A DNA stretch of 64,000 nt from Chryseobacterium oncorhynchi (lineage in GTDB: Bacteria > Bacteroidota > Bacteroidia > Flavobacteriales > Weeksellaceae): NCBI RefSeq assembly GCF_002899895.1, contig NZ_PPEI02000001.1, forward strand, positions 620,001 to 684,000, given 5' to 3'. This document shows positions 8,086 through 15,700 of this stretch, piece by piece. Position 1 is the first letter of the stretch; each line of letters begins with the position of its first letter. The notes under the pieces were generated by a model. That model was not told the DNA's origin. It ran no database searches and was given only the letters and a program-made list of their open reading frames with translations. Made by a program: the position numbers and the translations under genes.

Positions 8086-9288
8086 TTACTCCTCCTCAGA
8101 AGTTCCTTCTGCTGCAATTTCCTGTGGAGCGGCTTTTTTGAAGATAAACCAAAGCTTGATCTTTAAGGCAATCCATCCTATAATAGCATACACTACCAAA
8201 AGAATACTTAAGTGTTCCAAATATGGGAAAGTAAGTTCTACAGATCCTTTTTGAATCAATAAGATTTTAAAAGCCTGTAAAAAGGGAGTTAGCGGAATGA
8301 TATTGGCGATAAACTGTACAAATGCAGGCATCGCACTTAAAGGCCATGTAAAACCACTGATGATAAACGCAGGAGAGGCTATTACCATAAGGATTTGTGT
8401 TGCTTTCAATGCATCCGGAATCAGTATACTGATGAATACACCAAGGAACGAAGCTGAACCTACAAAAACGGCCGTAAGAAGAATAAAATTAAGTATTCCC
8501 TCCGGCATCGGAACCCTGAAAATCATATGCATGAAGTAATAAACCCCTACAATCAGAATAGAAGATATCCAGATCGGGATTACCTTGATAAGCATGGTCG
8601 GGAATGCCCATTTTTTCATTTTTCTGTATTCCTTTACAAAAGATCCTCTTTCAAATTCAGCAGCAAAACTTACTGCCATTGCCAGCAAAATAACCTGTTG
8701 CAGTACCACAGCCAGCATTGCAGGCCACATAAATATAAGGTAATTTCCGGTGGTGTTGAAAAGCGTAATATAATTGGCCTTGAAAGGCTCATATTGTGTT
8801 GCAGCCTTTGCTGCAGGCATTCCTGCTTTTTGTAAGGCCTTTATGGATGCTCCGGCAGAAAATGTTCCTATGGTAAGCTGTAATGCTTTGGAGGCAAAAT
8901 TAGCCGTCAACACGTTTCCCGTATTGATATAAACATTCAGTTCAGGGTATTTTTTCTGAAGCATATCTCCTTCAAATCGGGATGGAATAATCACAATAGC
9001 TGCTGCTTCATGCTTAATCACTTCATCTTTTATGCTCAATGGCTCCTGAATATATTTGATAATGCTAATGCTTTTATTATCACCCAGCATTTCCGTTAAT
9101 TGGTTAGACAATGGTGTATTATCTCTATCAATAACCAATACAGGTGTATTTTCCACTTTTCCGCTTTTGTAAACAAACCCCAGCAAGGTTGCATAAAAAA
9201 CTGGAGCCAAAAAGAACACAGTCCTTAAGGTAGAATTGCCGATAAAAAGCTTGAACTCACGTTTTAAAAGACGGAAAAATTCTTTCAT
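8086..9288 (-). CDS. ABC-2 type transporter permease (efflux)
   Basis: A 400-aa inner-membrane permease of the YhhJ/YbhR-like ABC-2 family. One helix near residues 20-40 is followed by a large periplasmic loop, then about five helices from residue 180 on ('NYLIFMWPAMLAVVLQQVILLAMAVSFAAEFERGS'). Last gene of a TolC-HlyD-permease operon, the typical set for type I-like export across both membranes. No ATPase gene is nearby, so the ATP-binding subunit must be encoded elsewhere or the permease partners with another one. Confidence 0.85.
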   Translation of the reverse strand: MKEFFRLLKREFKLFIGNSTLRTVFFLAPVFYATLLGFVYKSGKVENTPVLVIDRDNTPLSNQLTEMLGDNKSISIIKYIQEPLSIKDEVIKHEAAAIVIIPSRFEGDMLQKKYPELNVYINTGNVLTANFASKALQLTIGTFSAGASIKALQKAGMPAAKAATQYEPFKANYITLFNTTGNYLIFMWPAMLAVVLQQVILLAMAVSFAAEFERGSFVKEYRKMKKWAFPTMLIKVIPIWISSILIVGVYYFMHMIFRVPMPEGILNFILLTAVFVGSASFLGVFISILIPDALKATQILMVIASPAFIISGFTWPLSAMPAFVQFIANIIPLTPFLQAFKILLIQKGSVELTFPYLEHLSILLVVYAIIGWIALKIKLWFIFKKAAPQEIAAEGTSEEE

Positions 9289-9376
9289 CTGTATATTTTA
9301 ATATTTTAAATGACCAGATGGAACTTCATACATAAAAAATTTCATGAAGAAAGGAGCCATCCTATTTCGTTTCAGA

Positions 9377-10336
9377 TTATTTCAGGATAACATTCGCATT
9401 CACCAAAAGGCTTTTTGCTTTATTCATATCCTTAGGTTTTACCTTGATCTCATAGATTGCATCCTGCAACTGATAGTCAGGATAAGCGGTAGTAATATCT
9501 GCATATCTGGTCAATTGCTTAATGTAAACAACACTTCCTTCCAGATTTTCTTTGTTATAAACCACCTGCATATTGACATTCTGCCCTTTTTTATATTTTG
9601 AAATAGCACTTTCAGGAACAGTAAATCTGAAATAAGTACTTTCAGGAATATACCCATTGAATAATGCAAAACCTGCCGTTGCCAATTCACCGGTATTCAA
9701 ACTTATGGTTTCAATATCCATGTCATTAGTCGCAATGATGTATCTTTCAGAGTATGCTACATTAGCTTCCTGCAAAGCTCCCTTAGCCTGGGAAGCCTGC
9801 CCAGCTGCCATTTCTACCTTTTCGAAGCGGGTTCCTCTGTTCACATCATCCAATTCTGCCACCACGGCATCATATTGGGCCTTTGCTCCCTGAAGTTTTG
9901 CATACACCTCATCGTGTGCCTGTGGAGACATTAAACTATCACGGAACATATTGTTAGCTCTTCTATAGGATTTTTGTGCAAAATCATACTGCTCTTTCAG
10001 TCCTTTATATTTTGCCTGAAGCTGTCTCAACTGATCGGGTGTAGCGCCGTTTTTGGCCATTTGTTCCTGTGCTGTAGCAGCATTTACGGCACCTTGAGCC
10101 TGTGCTATTTTAGCAGAGACCTCCGGAACATCAAGTTGTGCCAGTGTATCTCCTTTTTTTACAGTTTGTCCTTCAGAAACGTATATTTTTAGAATTCTTC
10201 CGGTAACCTTTGGGGCAAAAGAGATTACGTCCTTTTTGGTCTTTCCTTCCGGTTCCTTTATTTTTTCATTTTTTTTGTCGCAGCTTCCCAATAAAAACAG
10301 AGAAGCAATGAGTATAGATATATTTTTATGCATCAT
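9377..10336 (-). CDS. HlyD-family membrane-fusion lipoprotein
   Basis: A 319-aa periplasmic adaptor. The signal peptide ends in a lipobox 'LLGSC' with Cys19, so it is probably lipid-anchored. The lipoyl half-motif 'VTGRILKIYVSEGQTVKKGDTLAQLD' (residues about 48-73) is followed by a long coiled-coil hairpin rich in Ala/Gln/Lys (75-190) and a C-terminal barrel. It bridges the permease (8086) and the TolC channel (10345), both in the same operon; the gap to TolC is 8 nt. Two adjacent in-frame ATGs (10336 and 10333) are equally possible starts. Confidence 0.88.
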   Translation of the reverse strand: MMHKNISILIASLFLLGSCDKKNEKIKEPEGKTKKDVISFAPKVTGRILKIYVSEGQTVKKGDTLAQLDVPEVSAKIAQAQGAVNAATAQEQMAKNGATPDQLRQLQAKYKGLKEQYDFAQKSYRRANNMFRDSLMSPQAHDEVYAKLQGAKAQYDAVVAELDDVNRGTRFEKVEMAAGQASQAKGALQEANVAYSERYIIATNDMDIETISLNTGELATAGFALFNGYIPESTYFRFTVPESAISKYKKGQNVNMQVVYNKENLEGSVVYIKQLTRYADITTAYPDYQLQDAIYEIKVKPKDMNKAKSLLVNANVILK

Positions 10337-10344
10337 TTTAATTT

Positions 10345-11763
10345 TTAAGGGATTAAATAAAATTTGGTGATATCCAGCTCCTGAGTAGATCTCATCAGCT
10401 CTATTCCTGCTCTTCTCTGATTGAAAATTGCGTTCTGGTAATCCAGTTCTGCTGCTTCGAGATCATTTTCTGCATCAATAAGCTGTGATGATTTGCTCAT
10501 TCCGTATCTGAATTCTTTTTCAGCTTGTACCAGTGCACTTTTTGCCAATTCTTTTTGCTTAGCCTTTAATGCAATCTGTGCGGTAGCAATATCATAATTG
10601 GTTTGATTGTTTGCCAAATTCAGGCTTAGCTTTTTCAATGCATCTTCTTTCTGATTCTGCAATACTTCTTTTCCAACCTTGGCCGTTTCTTCGGCATGCT
10701 TTCCTTCTTTTCCGTCAAAAATCTCCCATTTGAATCCAATTCCCGCTGTAATTAATGGAAAAACATTAATGTTATTGGGACTCCAATCCAGCTTTTTACC
10801 TTCATATCCAAGTGCAGGAACTGCCGGAACTACGTTTTCAGAGCTTTTAATTCGGTTTCCGTAAAGCCCGATATAGTAAGCAGAAGCCATCAACTGTACC
10901 TTTGGAATCATCCATGTTTTTTCTGCCTTTATTTTATAATTTGCAGCATTAATTCCATGTTCCAACGCACGGATTTCAGCTCTTTGCTCTATTCCTTTTT
11001 CAGCGGCAAGCAATTCTACAGGAGACAATATCGGATCTATCATTCTCAGACGATCTCTATTGATTCCCGTTAAAATATAAAGCTGGGTAAGAAGCAATTC
11101 TTTTTTCCCTTCATATTCTACCACTTTCGCATCTAAAGTTGCTTGGGCCAGTTCTATTTTTTTATGATCGTAAGGAGTGATTAAGCCATAGCCTAATGCT
11201 TTATCCGCAGTCTTTTTATTGATGTCCAGCCTTTTTTTACTTTCGTCAAGAACCTTTTTAGATTGATGGATCAATGCCAGCTGATCATAGGCTTTGGAAA
11301 TAGTAGCCATAACCTCATCTCTGGTTTTTTCCAAGAGAATATCCTCAGATTTTTTCTTTTCTTCAACTGCTTTTTTAAGGTATTTTACCTTTCCTCCGGA
11401 ATACAGAAGCATTTTGGCATCTGCCTTGGCAACGCCTGAAAACCCAGAAACATTAAAGTTATTGTTGAAACTTCCCTCAGGGATATTAATAAAAGGGGCC
11501 AGATTAATTTCTGGTGACGTCAGTCTTGCTGTTCCATTAAGATAGCCAGCCTTACCGCTTAATTCCAGGGTAGGAAGAAAGATATCTTTTAGTTTATGTT
11601 CGTCGAGATCGGTAAGCTTATTTTGGGTAATCTGCATTTTAAGGTTCGAGTCCCGAACCATAGCACTATCCAGAAGTTCTTTAAAATCCGGCGCAGACTG
11701 TGCCCAGCCAAAAGCAGGAAAAGCAAAAAAACTAAACGTAAAAATCAATAAATTGTTTTTCAT
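10345..11763 (-). CDS. TolC-family outer-membrane efflux channel
   Basis: A 472-aa outer-membrane protein with a signal peptide (residues 1-21, ending AQS) and two long alpha-helical repeats around residues 25-240 and 255-470 containing the typical 'ALEHGINAANYKIKAEKTWMIPKVQL' strand-helix junction and 'KEFRYGMSKSSQLIDAENDLEAAELDY' near the end. It forms a trimeric tunnel joined to the HlyD adaptor. First gene of the efflux operon; its promoter must lie in the 360-bp gap upstream. Confidence 0.9.
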   Translation of the reverse strand: MKNNLLIFTFSFFAFPAFGWAQSAPDFKELLDSAMVRDSNLKMQITQNKLTDLDEHKLKDIFLPTLELSGKAGYLNGTARLTSPEINLAPFINIPEGSFNNNFNVSGFSGVAKADAKMLLYSGGKVKYLKKAVEEKKKSEDILLEKTRDEVMATISKAYDQLALIHQSKKVLDESKKRLDINKKTADKALGYGLITPYDHKKIELAQATLDAKVVEYEGKKELLLTQLYILTGINRDRLRMIDPILSPVELLAAEKGIEQRAEIRALEHGINAANYKIKAEKTWMIPKVQLMASAYYIGLYGNRIKSSENVVPAVPALGYEGKKLDWSPNNINVFPLITAGIGFKWEIFDGKEGKHAEETAKVGKEVLQNQKEDALKKLSLNLANNQTNYDIATAQIALKAKQKELAKSALVQAEKEFRYGMSKSSQLIDAENDLEAAELDYQNAIFNQRRAGIELMRSTQELDITKFYLIP

Positions 11764-11778
11764 GGTTTATGTTTATAA

Positions 11779-11826
11779 CAAATATAATGCAAAAATTGTT
11801 AAAATACTCACAGATTAGCAAATATA
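11779..11826 (-). promoter_or_regulatory. Candidate promoter boxes for the efflux operon
   Basis: Two copies of the Bacteroidota -7 box TATATTTG occur on the minus strand at 11779-11786 and 11819-11826, 16 and 56 nt before the TolC ATG. Neither has a perfect -33 TTG, though TTG at 11839-11841 is near the second. The rest of the gap 11764-12069 is T-rich and holds no ORF or repeat that I can support. Confidence 0.35.
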
Positions 11827-12069
11827 AACATCTATTTACAACAAGTTTAAAATACGTTTAAGTATAAAGCTCTTTAAAATAAAGTCTTATCAAGACCGTT
11901 TAAATCTTAATTAAAAACTAAAAAACTTGAAAAAAAATTTAACTCTACTTTTACTCTTCCTTTTCCGGATTCTCTGAGTCTTGAAAACAGGAACTTTTTT
12001 GGATAAGATTAAATAAAAACAGGATTGTTTCCCAAAGATTAAAATTTAAGGCCTTAAGCACTACAAATG

Positions 12070-12099
12070 AAAACTCCCCACATCACTGTGAGGAGTTTT
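12070..12099 (-). terminator. Terminator hairpin after ecotin
   Basis: AAAACTCC (12070-12077) pairs with GGAGTTTT (12092-12099), and inside it CACA (12079-12082) pairs with TGTG (12087-12090) around a 4-nt loop. The ends give T4 on either strand. It lies 24 nt downstream of the ecotin stop. Confidence 0.65.
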
Positions 12100-12123
12100 C
12101 TATATAATTATAATAAGCTGATT

Positions 12124-12612
12124 TTACTTTTGAACTGCTTTTTTCATTGCAGCATCCGGACGTAAAACTCTGTAACGTACTTCTATATCTTTTGGAACAT
12201 AGAATACCAATGGTAATTTACTGTTGTATCTTACGATTTCCGGCTTAAGACTAACGAACTTTTTAGAAAGTTTCTGCCCCGGACAACCCATTAATGTTCC
12301 AGCTGTTTCTCCTTTAGATTCTACTTCATAATAGTTGTACCCCCACCCCTGAAGATCCTGAGTTTTCATCTCTCCCATCAGAAAGTAGTTGTTACAATCC
12401 AACATTTTCTCAGCGCCAACAAAAACTTCAACTTTTAAATCATTTTCATTTTTCGCTACGGGTAGCTGAATATATACTTGCTTGTATCCTTCTTTAGCTT
12501 TTGGGAACATTTCAATTTGCAGTTTTTCAAACTTTTGACCTTTCGTTTGTCCGAAAGCACTTACTCCTGCCATTAACACCAATCCGGTAATTAAAATTTT
12601 TGAAAATTTCAT
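12124..12612 (-). CDS. eco: Ecotin, periplasmic serine-protease inhibitor
   Basis: A 162-aa secreted protein with signal peptide 'MKFSKILITGLVLMAGVSAFGQ'. The mature part follows E. coli ecotin block by block: 'LKVEVFVGAEKMLDC', 'LQGWGYNYYEVES', the reactive-site loop T-L-M-G-C-P and 'RYNSKLPLVFYVP', 'VRYRV'. Cys73 and Cys110 would form the family disulfide. By alignment the P1 residue is Leu107 (Met84 in E. coli), which should favour chymotrypsin- or elastase-like targets. It inhibits trypsin-fold proteases as a dimer in the periplasm. Directly downstream of the alpha-2-macroglobulin gene on the same strand, 138 nt apart. Confidence 0.93.
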   Translation of the reverse strand: MKFSKILITGLVLMAGVSAFGQTKGQKFEKLQIEMFPKAKEGYKQVYIQLPVAKNENDLKVEVFVGAEKMLDCNNYFLMGEMKTQDLQGWGYNYYEVESKGETAGTLMGCPGQKLSKKFVSLKPEIVRYNSKLPLVFYVPKDIEVRYRVLRPDAAMKKAVQK

Positions 12613-12750
12613 CTTTTAATAATTTTTTTAATTGATACTATTTTAATTCCAAAAACCATTCCAAAACTAAACAATTGTTTGATGTTTTTTTATTTACAAT
12701 TTTCAAACAAAAAACTGCAGTAAAAATTACTACAGTTTTATGCTTATAAG

Positions 12751-15700
12751 TTATTCTGAAATTGCAACATTGCTTCCTTTTGTATGTGCATTCATTTGCG
12801 GTGCGTAGTAATTCTGCATCGTTGTAATTCCGTTTGAGAATTTACCTGATGCATTGGCTACCACGTCGTACTCAAATACATATTTTCCTTTTGGCATATA
12901 TTGAATATAGAAGTTGGTAGAGGCATCTTTTGTAGACTGATAATACCCCAGATTATTTTTCCATTGATATCCGGACAATGCGTTTAATGGTTCAAATCCT
13001 GCAGCACGCATGTCTTTAATGTGAATAAATTCCATGGCACGGTCTGTATTTAATATCATTCTTACGGTTACCTTATCTCCTACCTTCAATGGTGTTTCCG
13101 GTGAAATCTTCTGAAGTTCTTCCCCGTTTACGGTTTTCACTTTTTTATAAAGTTCCTTGGTTACGGAAATATAATTTTCAGATGATTTTATTTTATCCAG
13201 ATCTTCATAATACTGCCAGAATAATCCTCCCTGAACAATTCCAGGACCTGGTTTTGTAACCGTTACTGTAGCCAGGTTTTTGTCTACAGTTTCTGTTTTC
13301 ACAGCTGACTTCACATAGCCTGTTGCCTGAGTTTGAGGAATAAGCTCTTTTCCGCCCCAAACGATGGTTGCTTTGTCACTTTCTGCACCTGTCCATGATT
13401 TCCCTGAGTTTAGGATCGTAAAGATCACTTCTGAAGTTCCTCTTGAGCTACCCCATGAATTTACTTCTTTCTGTGTTACTAGCCAGATCTTCATTTCTTC
13501 AATAAAGTTCTGATCATTAGATTTCAGCTTATTGAAAGTTTCCAATGCTCCTGCATGGTTGACTACTTTTGAACCGAACCACCCCCAGTCATTCAGATTC
13601 TGTTTCCAGTAAACACCTTGTGTTTTGGTATCTGTAGAGGTTTCTTTAAGGTAAGTCATCAGTTTATCTGAAACCTCTTTTATTCCGTAATCATTCATTA
13701 ATAAAGCAGCACGATGAAGTCCGAAGAACGTAAAATCAGTGATCTTAGCTGTTTTTGCTTGTTGCTTCACCAGAGATTTCAGGGTGGCACCTTTTCCTTT
13801 TAAAGGATATTGCTTTTCCCAGTAGTTTCGGGTATCAAGATAATCAAGAACCCAATTGCTCCATACATTTACTTTTTTAGTATCTGAATATTTACTGATT
13901 TCAGTATCCACATACTGAATTAATTTTGCTACCAGTTCTTTTTGTTCCGAACCTTGATAATCCTCTACATTATCTTTTAACCAGGAATTGATCTTTCCAA
14001 GGCTTTTAAGGATGTACAATGATGTTCCGTAAGAACTTGGATATCCCGGATACCATGAGAACCCACCATCCGGATTTTGTAATTTTTTAAATTCATCCCA
14101 ATCCTGGCTGATAGAATTTTTCATTGTATTGGCATCAAATAAGAGTGCCAGTTTCTGCATTTGTTCATTCTCATTCTTACTGTCCAACACCCAAGGGGTT
14201 TCTTCCAATAAAAGTTGTTTCAGCTCCTGATTTTTTTCAAGGTTTGAGTTTAATAATCCTTTGCTTTGATATTCTTCGAAAATAGTTTTCATTTTCGGAT
14301 TGGCCTTAAATATTTCTGAAGCCAGTACATCTGCAAACCATTTGTTGAAGATAACATCTGCAGAACTATTTTGGTCACTCTTCAAGCTAGGAAGAGCGAA
14401 CATAATTTCCCAGATTGGATTGGTAGTCAATTCCAATGTATTGGAAACATTTGAAATAGTTGTTGAAGTAGCATCTTTAAGGTTATCCAAAACAAATGTT
14501 TTGGTTTCTCCTTCTTTTACAAAAACAGGAACAGCATCGGTAACCAGCATTCTGTTCGGTAACACGGCAACCGCCTGCTGTTCTCCATCAGAATAGGCTC
14601 CTGCTTTAGCCACCACTTTTAAAATGATTGAAGAAACATTGTTTGGAACTTTTAACTTCCACGTTAATGCACCGTTTCCGTTTTCAGTCAGATCAAAATT
14701 TTGAGCTCCTGAAGCAACACCAAATTTTGAAGAGATATTTTCGTTTGTGAATGCATCCAGAATCTGTAATTCTGCAGAACCACTCAGTTTTTTATCGGTA
14801 AGGTTTGACAATTTTGACTGTAAGTTCAATTCATCCCCTTCTCTTAAGAATCTAGGATAGTTTGGCGTTACAGAGAATTCTTTCTGTGTTACCACTTCTT
14901 TTTCCTGGGTAGCAGCTCTGGCATCCTTGGTATGAGCAAGGAACATCAGCTTCCATTTTGTAAGAGCTTCCGGTGATATGAATTCAAAGCTTACATTGCC
15001 TTCTGCATCGGTTTTTAGATTCGGATAGAAGAATGCTGTTTCACTTAAGTTTTGGCGTACAGGAACTTTTTCTAAAGATTCTTTTTGTTGAGATTGTTCT
15101 ACAGCTGCATCTGCAGCAACACTAATTCCCGCCACTGAGCCAGCAAGTGATTCCTTTCTTTCCACAGCATATGCTTTTACAACAACCTCCTCAATATTTT
15201 TAGATGAAACGGTATCTTTAGATCTAGCGGAAGGAGCCGGAGGTAAAGCGCCGCGTTTTCTTGGGCTTCTTACAGCATTCCCACCTAGATTATAGTATAG
15301 GCTGCCATCAAACCAGTTAAAATTAGGAACTTCAACATAATTCCCATTATAGTATTCCTGTCTTTTCTGATATCTTTTCTGCAACAAATAATCCTGCATA
15401 GTGTAAGATGAAATCATTGTAAATGGCGTGTATAACTTCTCCCAGTTATATTTATTTACAGCAAACTGATCCAGAGACATATCATACATATTGGCCAATA
15501 CCTCTGCATTTACTTTTTCCTTATCATTTCCGGTAACTTTAATGGTCCATTTTTCTTTTGAATTAGGCTCCAGTTTATCTCTGAAAGTAACTGTTTCTAT
15601 TTTTAAAGGCTTCTCTGTATCTTTTATTTTCAGGGCTGCACTCTGTGTTTCCACATCATTAAATGCAACCAATTGAAACTGAAGGTTAAGTTCTGATACA

